32,084 nucleotides of DNA. Origin: Clostridia bacterium (GTDB lineage: Bacteria; Bacillota; Clostridia; Oscillospirales; CAG-272). A program made the translations under genes and the position numbers. The DNA lies in contig JAFVTH010000008.1 of the NCBI GenBank assembly GCA_017503285.1, forward strand, positions 1 through 32,084, given 5' to 3'. How positions within the stretch are numbered: position 1 is the stretch's first letter; the number at the start of each line of letters is the position of its first letter. The notes beneath the pieces are model-generated. The model was not told the DNA's origin, made no database searches, and worked only from the letters and a program-made list of their open reading frames with translations. Positions 1 to 8,446 of the stretch are shown here, one piece after another.

Positions 1-3000
1 GCAGTTATCCTTTCCGACTATGACAGCGGGGAGCAGGTATACAAAATCCCGGCACCATATATGCTTGACGCAAACGGCGCATATAGTGAGGCAGTAGAGT
101 ACACTCTGACACAAGAGAGCAAGTGGAAATACACCCTTACAGTAACAGCCGACCCCAACTGGATAAACGCCGAGGACAGAGATTTCCCTGTTACCATTGA
201 CCCAACAATGAATTTTGTAAATAACTCCATAAGCTGTGGTTCACAAATTGTAGGTGAAAATTTGGGAGTTAGCACGGAGAAAATGGCGTATGTAAGGGCA
301 AAAACTCTTCCATCACTGCCTAATGACGCATATATTACAGAAGCAACATTGACTCTTAAGCATTTGAGTGGACAAGCGGGGTACGTAGGAGCGTATTTGA
401 AAACATCTGCTCATTTATATGAGACAGCTAGTTCCCCGGTAGACTATAATTACATTGTGGCAAACGAGGACGGTGTATATGGAATCAACGGCTGGTATAG
501 CTGGAACATCGTCGACTTAGCACGAGCATGGTATAACGGAACAGCTAACAATGGTGTTGCACTCAAGCTGATAGAGGGAGAAGAAAATATCATTTTCTCA
601 ATTGAAAGTAAGCCGCTTATAACCATTTCATATCGTGATATGAAGGGCATAGAGTCATATTGGTCATATCTTACGCAAAACGTAGGCATGGCAGGAAATG
701 GCGCGGTTAATCTCGCCACGGGAAATCTGACCTTTGAAATAGGCACTCTTACCACGACGGAGAAAATTTTCGGATTTACTCCAACTATGATATACAATTC
801 GTCATTAGCGGGCGAGCCTTATCAATACGGAAGCACGCAAAACGGCTATTGGTATTCGTACGTTGCTAACGGCTTCAAGCTTAATATGAATGAGACGCTG
901 ATAAAAAAGGCGTACACAATTGAAAGCGGAGAAAGCTCGTATTATTACGTCTGGGCAGATTCTGACGGAACGGAGCATTATTTCGTCGGGTCCGATGCAG
1001 AGAATACATATTACGACGAGGACGGATTGCAGTTAAAGCTAATCGTTGATTTGACAGACGAAAACGAAAAGCCGTACTGTAAAATAGTTGACAGCGCTCA
1101 TAATGAAAGAATTTTCTATGTTTTAGGCGGCGCGCCTGCATCAGAGGGAGCAGCCGTTTATCACCTTACACAGTTAAAGGATAAAAGCGGAAATATTCTT
1201 AAATTTATGTTTGACGGCGCACACAAGCCGAACGATATAAAATTTACGCCCAGCCAAACGGTTCAAACAACTCAATTGTTGGGACCGTTGTATAATTCAA
1301 GCAAAAAAGTAACTCTGATTTGGTGTAACGAAACGAAAGAGGGCGTTCTGTTTCGTCATTCGGACACGCCAACGGGCGAAATTAAGCCGAGCAGCGGAGT
1401 TTATCTAAGACAGGCTCTTTGGATAAAGTGCGATTCAAGTGTTTCTTGGTCAACCGTAATAAACAGCTTTTTACCAAACGCGGACACAGAATACGAGGGC
1501 ATTGACGTTTTGGCGAAGGTAAATTACGACTACGACGAGGATGGCAGGCTAATGTATGCTTTTGACACAAAAACAGGCTACGAAATTGGTTATCGTTATA
1601 CAAACGGCAAGGTAACACAGATTATAGAGTATGGTTATAACGAGGACGGCGCAGTAGAAGGACAAAAATTGGGCATAAGCTATTATTCCGGCTATACAGA
1701 GGTAAGAGCATCCGGCACGGACGATGTTTATGGAAACGATGACGATATAATTGGTGTTTATGCCTTTGACAATAGTGGCAGAGTTGTTTCAACCTATACC
1801 ACAAATGTGGAAAGAACTCAAATATACGGTGCATCAAGCGGAGCCTACGTAAATGACAACGAAAAGGCAAAGAATAGTATTAAGGAAGCTGCCGCTATAA
1901 GCAATCAAAATGTCAATTATATATTTAACGGTAATTTTGAGAATAGCGACAGCTCGGCAATTGCTTGGAGCTTGTCAAATGCTACATTTTATAACATTCT
2001 AAATCAGCCTGCATGGAACGACGGAAGAGTGTATTTACAATCAACCGGTGAAGAAAATGCAAGCCTAACACAAGCTGTCTTGTTAGAGCCGGGACAATAT
2101 ACGATACAGCTTGATATAAGCGCAAGTAATCTTTCTAATACAAGAGTGTACATAAAGGTAAACTACGATCAAATTGTGCTTGAAGAAGAGGTATCATTAA
2201 ATAATTATTCTGCTTCCGGTGGAAACAATTTTGCTTCCTTCTGCTTTGAGGTTGAGGGAGAAACACAAAAGCAGGTAACCGTAGGCGTTTATAGCGAAGC
2301 AACAAACGGCACACCTTCTGGCATGGTTTTTGTTGACAATATTATGCTATCAAAAGGCACGGGAACGGTTCCGTTTAACCACGTTAATTTTGGTGGAATT
2401 GATTATGTCTACGGGGAAACGGATTATGACACAGGTCGTTGGGTAACAGCAAGCGAGGGTTGTTATCAATCGCAAGATACGACGGAAAGTGGTCAAGCCT
2501 TTGGAAAGACAATAAAAATAACGGGCGATATTTCAAAAGAAAAATATGTTCGTCAAATTGTATACAAAGCATCAGAGACTGCGACAAACAAATACGAAAA
2601 TTCCAAATATGGAACCGACGGAATAGCTGGCATAACAAGTGACGAATATCTATTTACATTGTCAAGCTTTGGCAAAGCCTCTCAATTAACAATGAGAGGA
2701 AATAAAAGTGTTTTTTCGGCTTACTTGGAAATAGAATATAAGTTTATTAATGACGAAGGAGCAGAAGAAAGCGAAAATAAGCGAGTTGAAGCTGTCTTTA
2801 ACCAAGCGTGCAACGACTGGCAATTTGCATCAACAACCCTTATTCTGCCCAAGTATAGCTTTGTGGAAGAGATAGTTGTAGGCGTTGAGTATTCACACAA
2901 TATAGGCGAGGTGTATTTTGATAATCTTGTACTTAATTGCAATGAAGTCAAGCAAGCCAAAATAGACATAAAGGAATATTATGATGATGGCAAGCTAAAG

Positions 3001-5715
3001 GCAGAGCAATCAAACGGAATTGTTAAATTTTATGGTTATCAATCCGGAAATTTGGTAGATGTTATAACCAATAACACCAGAACCTGTTATGGATATGATG
3101 GACAAAACAGAATAGTTACTCAAATAGAATATACCCACAAATCTGTTCCAAGTCCGTACGCTGACTATCTAAATGTGAAGCAAGCTGTTGAACAGACACA
3201 GGTAGAAAAATCAACGGTGGTATATACATATACAACCTATGGACAGATTGCAGGCATATTTGTAAGCGACAGTGCTGGTCAACAGTCCTCTGTTACGTAT
3301 ACCTATGAGGAAGGAATAACAAGTAAAATTTTTGGAGCAATGAAAACCCAAAACTCTTCAATTAGTGGTACCAGCACATATATATACAATGAAAAAACAG
3401 GTCAGCTTGTTGTAAGCGCTGATCCCGACAACCATGGAAACCTATATACCTATGACAATCTCGGGAACATTGTATCGATTGAGCCAATAACGTATTCACC
3501 GACAATAGCGCCATATTTAAGCTCAAATTATGTAGATTTGGAATATAACGAATTTAACAGAGTGTCTAAAATAATAGTAACAGACAACCAAAACGGCAAG
3601 AAAACAGAGTATTCCATTCTTTATGATGAATATGGTAATCAAATAGGCTTTTCAATTGGAAGCACCACAATCGTTGAAAGAGAGTATGCAGAAAATAATG
3701 GTAAGCTAAAAACGGTTGAGTATTCAAACGGAACAACCTATGCCTATTCGTATGATGAGCTGGAGCGTGTTTCAAAAATCACCGTAACCAGCGGGGATGA
3801 GTCCTACGATTATAAATACGAATACGATTCATCAGGAAATATAAGCAAGCTAATAGATGGCAGGAATCAAACTTCAACTCTATTTAAGTACGATATTCGT
3901 GGAAGGCTGATTAAAACCATCGAAAGCAATAGCTCAACAGATTCAATAAAAGGCTCTGCTACATATTTTTATGACGAGCTTGACAGGCTGAGCACTGCAA
4001 GATATTATGATGGCTTGCAGGACAGCGCATATTATTACACCTATAACCAAGAAACTGGTGATTTGGAAGGCACAAGCATTTATGTTGGCAACTTTGAGAT
4101 ATACAATACTACATATGTATATGATGGGTTTGACAGAATTATAAACAAAGATATTTATATGAGTAATAACGAGGATGCAAAAAATTCTGTAACCTATGAA
4201 TATTTGGTTATAGATGGTATAACCTCAGACCTTGTGTCCGAGTATAATTCGTGGGTAACAACTAATGGTACAGATTGGTCAATACATACCTTTAAGTACA
4301 CGTATGACAGTAATTATAAAAATATAATAGAGGTAAGGGACAAAGACAATAACCTTCTTAACAAGTATACCTATGATAATTTCGACAGATTAATTAAGGA
4401 TGAAAATTATATCGTAAATTACACATTCGAGTATACTTATGATTCAAACGGAAATATGCTTTCTGAGAAGATTACAAGGCATGCAGATAATTGGCAAAAT
4501 ACATATTCATACGAGTATAATAACAGCCAATGGTCAGACCAAATGACAAAATATATGGGAGGAGCCATTGAGTACGATTCCTTTGGCAATCCAACCCTCT
4601 ATTATAACGACATGCAATTTACTTGGGGAAATGTAAATGAATTATCGGCTGTAATATATGGTAATGATACATATTCGTACACTTACAATTCCAACGGAGT
4701 AAGAACCAGCAAAACAGTAAACGGAGTTGTTCATAACTACACCTTAGAGGGAACAAAAATAATTTCCGAAACATATGGAAACGTGGTTATCGTATATCTA
4801 TATGATGAAGCAAATTCGCCAATAGGTATGGCATATAGGGAAGGAAATGAAAATTTTGAGTATTACCTCTTTGCAAAAAACCTTCAAGGTGATATAATAG
4901 CTATATACGATTATAACGGATATAAGGTAGGCGAGTATAAATACGATTCGTGGGGACATATATATAGCTACAGCGGAGAAATGGCATTTATAAATCCGTT
5001 CCGTTATCGTGGCTATTATCAAGATGAGGAGACGGGCTTCTACTATCTCAATAGCCGTTACTATGACCCACAGACTAAACGCTTTATAAATGCCGACGAC
5101 CCATCATACCTTGGTGCAAATGGCGATTTGCAATCCTGCAACCTCTATTCTTATTGCAGCAATAATCCGGTGATGTATGCTGACCCGAATGGAAATCTAG
5201 CGGTTTCAACAGTTGTAGTAGGATTGATAATAGGAGCCATAGCTGGAGCAGTTATTGGTGGAATTGTTGCGTATAATATTGCTGAAGAAAATGGCGCAAC
5301 AGGAAATGAACTGTTTGGTTGGACTATGCTGGGCATTGTTGGTGGCGGAGCTGTTGGTGCGGCACTGGGCGCCGGAGCCGGAGCAATAGTATCTAAAATC
5401 ACGGGCGTTGTTGGATTTTCAGTTACCAAATATACAATCTTGCCAATTAAAAGCGTTACTGTCCTGGGTAAAATGCCCGGATATACTAAAATTGCGGCGA
5501 GTGTTGGCGCGGGTTATTATTATATATCCAAAGAGTTAGTAATGAAAATTGGCGACTATAATCAATATTTGCATAATATGACATATCTTAAAGATGCTAA
5601 TATGTTGGGAACCAGGTTTGTTATATATGCTACCGAAGTTGTGAAAAACAGTAGCGGATTGTGGAAGGAAATACAATTCTTAATAGAAAACAACATTCCG
5701 TGGATTAGTTATTGA
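1..5715 (+). CDS. RHS/YD-repeat cell-surface polymorphic toxin, 5'-truncated by window edge
   Basis: The frame is open from base 1, so the gene begins upstream of the window; 1904 residues are visible. Order (numbering from base 1): a DNRLRE-like beta region with the typical lead-in DFPVTIDPT (about 65-215); a pre-RHS motif AVNLATGNLTFE (about 235); two beta-sandwich regions resembling carbohydrate-binding modules (about 640-785 and 835-980); many YD repeats (about 990-1660); and the RHS core end with YYLNSRYYDP and NPVMYADPNG (to about 1731). After the core comes a variable tail of about 173 residues. It starts with Gly/Ala-rich hydrophobic stretches and ends in a short domain I do not recognise. 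Known for the family: the YD repeats form a shell around a C-terminal toxin used in contact-dependent competition. A small gene follows at once and is a candidate immunity partner. The toxin activity is inferred from architecture only. Confidence 0.93.
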   Translation, partial: AVILSDYDSGEQVYKIPAPYMLDANGAYSEAVEYTLTQESKWKYTLTVTADPNWINAEDRDFPVTIDPTMNFVNNSISCGSQIVGENLGVSTEKMAYVRAKTLPSLPNDAYITEATLTLKHLSGQAGYVGAYLKTSAHLYETASSPVDYNYIVANEDGVYGINGWYSWNIVDLARAWYNGTANNGVALKLIEGEENIIFSIESKPLITISYRDMKGIESYWSYLTQNVGMAGNGAVNLATGNLTFEIGTLTTTEKIFGFTPTMIYNSSLAGEPYQYGSTQNGYWYSYVANGFKLNMNETLIKKAYTIESGESSYYYVWADSDGTEHYFVGSDAENTYYDEDGLQLKLIVDLTDENEKPYCKIVDSAHNERIFYVLGGAPASEGAAVYHLTQLKDKSGNILKFMFDGAHKPNDIKFTPSQTVQTTQLLGPLYNSSKKVTLIWCNETKEGVLFRHSDTPTGEIKPSSGVYLRQALWIKCDSSVSWSTVINSFLPNADTEYEGIDVLAKVNYDYDEDGRLMYAFDTKTGYEIGYRYTNGKVTQIIEYGYNEDGAVEGQKLGISYYSGYTEVRASGTDDVYGNDDDIIGVYAFDNSGRVVSTYTTNVERTQIYGASSGAYVNDNEKAKNSIKEAAAISNQNVNYIFNGNFENSDSSAIAWSLSNATFYNILNQPAWNDGRVYLQSTGEENASLTQAVLLEPGQYTIQLDISASNLSNTRVYIKVNYDQIVLEEEVSLNNYSASGGNNFASFCFEVEGETQKQVTVGVYSEATNGTPSGMVFVDNIMLSKGTGTVPFNHVNFGGIDYVYGETDYDTGRWVTASEGCYQSQDTTESGQAFGKTIKITGDISKEKYVRQIVYKASETATNKYENSKYGTDGIAGITSDEYLFTLSSFGKASQLTMRGNKSVFSAYLEIEYKFINDEGAEESENKRVEAVFNQACNDWQFASTTLILPKYSFVEEIVVGVEYSHNIGEVYFDNLVLNCNEVKQAKIDIKEYYDDGKLKAEQSNGIVKFYGYQSGNLVDVITNNTRTCYGYDGQNRIVTQIEYTHKSVPSPYADYLNVKQAVEQTQVEKSTVVYTYTTYGQIAGIFVSDSAGQQSSVTYTYEEGITSKIFGAMKTQNSSISGTSTYIYNEKTGQLVVSADPDNHGNLYTYDNLGNIVSIEPITYSPTIAPYLSSNYVDLEYNEFNRVSKIIVTDNQNGKKTEYSILYDEYGNQIGFSIGSTTIVEREYAENNGKLKTVEYSNGTTYAYSYDELERVSKITVTSGDESYDYKYEYDSSGNISKLIDGRNQTSTLFKYDIRGRLIKTIESNSSTDSIKGSATYFYDELDRLSTARYYDGLQDSAYYYTYNQETGDLEGTSIYVGNFEIYNTTYVYDGFDRIINKDIYMSNNEDAKNSVTYEYLVIDGITSDLVSEYNSWVTTNGTDWSIHTFKYTYDSNYKNIIEVRDKDNNLLNKYTYDNFDRLIKDENYIVNYTFEYTYDSNGNMLSEKITRHADNWQNTYSYEYNNSQWSDQMTKYMGGAIEYDSFGNPTLYYNDMQFTWGNVNELSAVIYGNDTYSYTYNSNGVRTSKTVNGVVHNYTLEGTKIISETYGNVVIVYLYDEANSPIGMAYREGNENFEYYLFAKNLQGDIIAIYDYNGYKVGEYKYDSWGHIYSYSGEMAFINPFRYRGYYQDEETGFYYLNSRYYDPQTKRFINADDPSYLGANGDLQSCNLYSYCSNNPVMYADPNGNLAVSTVVVGLIIGAIAGAVIGGIVAYNIAEENGATGNELFGWTMLGIVGGGAVGAALGAGAGAIVSKITGVVGFSVTKYTILPIKSVTVLGKMPGYTKIAASVGAGYYYISKELVMKIGDYNQYLHNMTYLKDANMLGTRFVIYATEVVKNSSGLWKEIQFLIENNIPWISY
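5113..5133 (+). repeat. 21-bp perfectly conserved RHS-core segment with hairpin (copy 1)
   Basis: These 21 bp are identical to 7096-7116 in the second RHS cassette, although the surrounding cores differ at many positions. Within them, TGCAAAT (5115-5121) and ATTTGCA (5126-5132) form a 7-bp inverted repeat around GGCG. The segment codes for the GANGDLQ motif, about 60 bp before the core/tail junction. It is the best identity tract here for homologous tail exchange; that role is inferred. Confidence 0.6.
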
Positions 5716-5733
5716 AAGGTGGTTAATATCGGT

Positions 5734-6054
5734 ATGACAGCAAAAAAAGCAGAACGTCTTTGCCGGCAAAAATTGGAGGAATTATTAAATCAGTATGGCG
5801 CAGAGTTAGTAGAATTTATATATTTACATAAGTGCTTTGGAAATGCGGAAGTAAGATTCATATACAAAGGAACAGAACAGTGGTTTGGCATTGATCGGTG
5901 GGACTTGTGGTATAATCACAAACGAGTTTGGATGAGTTCTTGCTTCGATAAAAACGATAAAAAGAGAGATACCTTTGCCGTGTTACTCAATCTGATAAAG
6001 GAATTTTTCGAAACTGGAGATGTTAAAAAAAAGTACAAGTATGATTGGGAATAA
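5734..6054 (+). CDS. Small protein of unknown family, candidate immunity protein of the first RHS tail
   Basis: This is a 106-residue protein that I do not recognise. I chose ATG 5734 because AAAGGTGG (5715-5722) lies about 11 bases upstream; a GTG at 5719 is also in frame but would lie inside that Shine-Dalgarno site. The protein looks soluble, has no signal peptide or membrane segment, and is rich in Trp/Tyr (GTEQWFGIDRWDLWY) and charged residues. It begins about 20 bp after the RHS stop codon, on the same strand, which is the usual position of an immunity gene for a polymorphic toxin. Lack of a signal peptide would fit a toxin acting in the cytoplasm. The immunity role rests on position only. 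The composition is AT-rich, like the toxin tail and unlike the housekeeping genes further on. Confidence 0.7.
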   Translation: MTAKKAERLCRQKLEELLNQYGAELVEFIYLHKCFGNAEVRFIYKGTEQWFGIDRWDLWYNHKRVWMSSCFDKNDKKRDTFAVLLNLIKEFFETGDVKKKYKYDWE

Positions 6055-6059
6055 ACCAC

Positions 6060-6143
6060 AGTGGGGGGGGACAGACTCCTGTCCCTCACTTTGTGGAGAC
6101 AGGGGACGGTGGTCGGAGACAGACGAGACAGGGGACGGTGGTC
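6060..6143. repeat. G/C-rich palindrome plus two 19-bp direct repeats at the left edge of the orphan RHS cassette
   Basis: GGGACAG (6068-6074) and CTGTCCC (6079-6085) form a 7-bp hairpin stem. It is followed by two exact copies of a 19-bp unit containing ACAGGGGACGGTGGTC, at 6096-6114 and 6125-6143. The block is far more G-rich than the flanking AT-rich genes and separates the first immunity candidate from the second RHS cassette. From memory, such GGGACAG/CTGTCCC palindromes look like the dispersed intergenic repeats of many Clostridia. I cannot test copy number from one window. Confidence 0.65.
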
Positions 6144-6210
6144 TGTCTTGTTCACATCGGGAAAATATGGTGACGGAGATACAACGGGGCTTGTTTCACA
6201 GGAATGGCTT

Positions 6211-7710
6211 ATGAAAAATGGAACCACCATTGACGTAAAGGAATATTCCTATGACGACAGGGGCAATATAGTGTCCGTTGTCGCTGGCGGTAAAACAACT
6301 ACATATGTGTATGATTCCTTGGGTCAGCTTGTAAGGGAAAATAACAGAGAGCTTAATAAAACTCTTACCTATAGCTACGATAGTAATGGAAACCTTTTGT
6401 GTGTAAATACCTATGCCTACACAGTGGAAGCCCTTGGAGAGGTGCTTAGTACAGATACCTATACATATTCCACAGGAGACTGGAAGGACCAGCTTGTGTC
6501 CTTTAATGGTCAAGAAATAGAATATGATGCGCTTGGTAATCCAACTACATATCTTGGCGCAACATTGACATGGGAAAGCCTAAGAGAGCTTGCCTCTTAT
6601 GTTGACAGCAATTATACCATAAGCTATGAATATGATATAAACGGAATAAGGTCAAGTAAGACAGTAAACGGTGTAAAGCATACCTATACCACAGAGGGCA
6701 CAATGATACTCTTTGAGGAATACGGCAGTATACTGTTAGCCTATTTCTATGACGAAGCAGGCATGCCTGTCGGCTTTGCATACAGAGATAGCCAAGAAGC
6801 AAGCATTAGTCTTGAGCCATGGGAGCAATTTACCTATTATCTCTTTGAAAAGAATTTGCAGGGAGACATAACCGCAATATATGATTCAAGTGGAGAAAAG
6901 GTAGCTTCATATGTATACGACGCTTGGGGAAATCATACAGTAACCAATCACACAAACGATAACATTGGTAACATTAACCCCTTCCGTTACCGCGGCTATT
7001 ACTACGATAGTGAGACGGGACTATACTACCTCAACAGCCGTTATTACGACCCACAAACAAGACGCTTCATTAATGCAGACGATATTTCATACCTCGGTGC
7101 AAATGGCGATTTGCAAGCATATAACTTATATGCCTATTGTTCAAATAATCCTGTAATGGGATATGACCCGATGGGAACGTGGGATTGGCGTACTTTTGTA
7201 GATGTGTTGATAAACGTTGGAGCGACGATTGTATCAGCAGTTGTTGGTACTGTTGCTACAACTATTGGTGGAGTTGAGGCGGGGGTCGTTGCCGCTACAG
7301 CTACTCATGGTGCAATTAATAATGCAGCAAATGCCATTTACTACAATAATTTTGCAATAGATGAAAATGTAGTTGTTAAAGAACCTAAATCTAGCAAAGA
7401 ACAATCCTTTTATGTAACCGGCGAAGAAGGAAGTTATGGCTACAGATATATTAATAGGTTTGATAGGTTAGATTATACGAAGTCTGTTGTAAAATCTGAT
7501 ACATATGATGCTAATACATGGAGATATTATAGCGAATACAATGCGCATATGTATGTTTGGGGTATTTCGTATTGGGCAAAAGGCAGCAATATTCCGGTGG
7601 CATGTCAAGCGGCAGAAAGTACATTTAATGCGAGTGTTTTAAATGATGCATGGGATCCCAACATAGGAACCTCGGCTTTGACTGTCATAACTGGAATATT
7701 AGGATGGTAG
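6211..7710 (+). CDS. Orphan RHS C-terminal cassette (silent or fragmentary second toxin tail)
   Basis: This is an RHS fragment without an N-terminus. YD repeats start at about 6205, and there is no secretion signal, DNRLRE region or full shell. The core end is intact (YYLNSRYYDPQTRRFINADD; NPVMGYDPMG ending about 7176), and then comes a 177-residue tail unrelated to that of the first gene. The tail has a hydrophobic Ala/Gly stretch followed by a Tyr/Trp-rich domain that I do not recognise. The reading frame is open back to 6055 and includes a GTG at 6061, but that part lies in repeat DNA. ATG 6211, with a weak AGGA upstream, is the first plausible start. Displaced RHS-CT cassettes downstream of a full-length gene are a known arrangement that lets recombination swap the toxin tail. 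Annotation as a pseudogene fragment is equally defensible. Confidence 0.8.
   Translation: MKNGTTIDVKEYSYDDRGNIVSVVAGGKTTTYVYDSLGQLVRENNRELNKTLTYSYDSNGNLLCVNTYAYTVEALGEVLSTDTYTYSTGDWKDQLVSFNGQEIEYDALGNPTTYLGATLTWESLRELASYVDSNYTISYEYDINGIRSSKTVNGVKHTYTTEGTMILFEEYGSILLAYFYDEAGMPVGFAYRDSQEASISLEPWEQFTYYLFEKNLQGDITAIYDSSGEKVASYVYDAWGNHTVTNHTNDNIGNINPFRYRGYYYDSETGLYYLNSRYYDPQTRRFINADDISYLGANGDLQAYNLYAYCSNNPVMGYDPMGTWDWRTFVDVLINVGATIVSAVVGTVATTIGGVEAGVVAATATHGAINNAANAIYYNNFAIDENVVVKEPKSSKEQSFYVTGEEGSYGYRYINRFDRLDYTKSVVKSDTYDANTWRYYSEYNAHMYVWGISYWAKGSNIPVACQAAESTFNASVLNDAWDPNIGTSALTVITGILGW
7096..7116 (+). repeat. 21-bp perfectly conserved RHS-core segment with hairpin (copy 2)
   Basis: This segment is identical to 5113-5133, with the same TGCAAAT/ATTTGCA inverted repeat (7098-7104 and 7109-7115). 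Including eight matching bases before it, the two copies match over 30 bp with one mismatch. Confidence 0.6.
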
Positions 7711-7718
7711 GTGATGAT

Positions 7719-8258
7719 ATGAAGAAAATAATTACATTTATGTTAATAATATCTATCGTCTTGCTATCGTTTTCATCTTGCTTTGCTTATGAATTGCGTG
7801 GAATAGAAGAATACCGAAAAGAAAACAGTTCTGTTGGAATATCTGATTTCTTAATACCATCATACGAATTTTTGTCAGATTTCGATTATTTAGAGGGCGA
7901 TTACTATTATGTATATTCAGGAAACAAATACTATCAAGAAAGTGAACTAATGTATTTGATTTATAATGATGAAACATACAATCTCGCAAAAAATTGCGTT
8001 TTGAATGGTGTAAATATAAATCAAAAAGTGTCGTTTGCTTGCGGTGACTATGTGTTTTATGAGAATTTACACAAAAGAAGTTCATTCCCCTATCATTTCA
8101 ACATGGTCTCGATTAATGACGAATCAAATACAATAGTTTTCATGGGATTTTATATTAACAAACCGGCTGTGGACAACTCGGAGGAAAAAAATTATTTGGC
8201 ATCTGAGGATTTTGAAGCTTTTTTGAAAAGGTATTATTCTTTTTATAACTTTGACTAA
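7719..8258 (+). CDS. Exported or lipid-anchored protein of unknown family, candidate immunity partner of the orphan RHS tail
   Basis: This is a 179-residue protein that I do not recognise. Start ATG 7719 is preceded by AGGTG (7709-7713), only 8 bp after the RHS cassette stop; the upstream in-frame ATG at 7650 lies inside the RHS coding region and lacks a comparable ribosome site. The N-terminus is a clear signal peptide: MKK, a hydrophobic run, then SFSSC at residues 17-21 or CFAYE as a signal-peptidase I alternative. The SFSSC site is an imperfect lipobox, so both lipoprotein and secreted protein are possible. The mature part is acidic and very rich in Tyr, Phe and Asn. Its position directly after a toxin tail suggests immunity. 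An exported immunity protein would imply a toxin that acts at or outside the membrane. Both statements are inferences. Confidence 0.72.
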   Translation: MKKIITFMLIISIVLLSFSSCFAYELRGIEEYRKENSSVGISDFLIPSYEFLSDFDYLEGDYYYVYSGNKYYQESELMYLIYNDETYNLAKNCVLNGVNINQKVSFACGDYVFYENLHKRSSFPYHFNMVSINDESNTIVFMGFYINKPAVDNSEEKNYLASEDFEAFLKRYYSFYNFD

Positions 8259-8274
8259 TGAAATAACAACGACA

Positions 8275-8297
8275 AGACAAGGGCTTGTCCCTTGTCT
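8275..8297. repeat. 9-bp palindrome at the right edge of the orphan RHS cassette
   Basis: AGACAAGGG (8275-8283), loop CTTGT, CCCTTGTCT (8289-8297) is a perfect 9-bp stem. It has no T-tract after it, so it is a poor terminator. It resembles in style the GGGACAG/CTGTCCC palindrome on the left side of the cassette. The rest of the gap to 8380 holds further small inverted repeats (for example AAGGC/GCCTT near 8318-8332) and no gene. Confidence 0.55.
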
Positions 8298-8384
8298 CCC
8301 CACCCTTCGGGTTCTTAAAGGCTTTGCGCCTTACCCTATCAAAAGGGCAGATGGCTAAGCGGCTAAACAGAAAAACAAAACAAA

Positions 8385-8411
8385 AAATGCGACCCTGTGT
8401 CGCATTTTTTT
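8385..8411. terminator. Intrinsic terminator between the RHS island and the asparaginase gene
   Basis: AATGCGAC, loop CCTGT, GTCGCATT, followed by a run of T on the plus strand and preceded by a run of A, so it can stop transcription in both directions. It closes both the plus-strand RHS island and the converging asparaginase gene. Confidence 0.8.
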
Positions 8412-8446
8412 GCTTTATATTGTTTCTTCTTCCGAAAGTACAGCCA

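Noticed and set aside
6061..6210. GTG at 6061 as the true start of the second RHS gene
   Set aside because: It lies in G-rich palindromic repeat DNA, has no Shine-Dalgarno site, and the encoded Arg/Gly-rich stretch is not RHS-like.
8275..8297. Hairpin after the second partner gene as a terminator
   Set aside because: The stem is perfect but no T-tract follows; the real terminator is at 8385-8411.
8340..8375. GGCTAAGCGGCTAA considered as a tRNA or attachment-site remnant
   Set aside because: No cloverleaf can be drawn and no matching copy was seen on the other side of the island.
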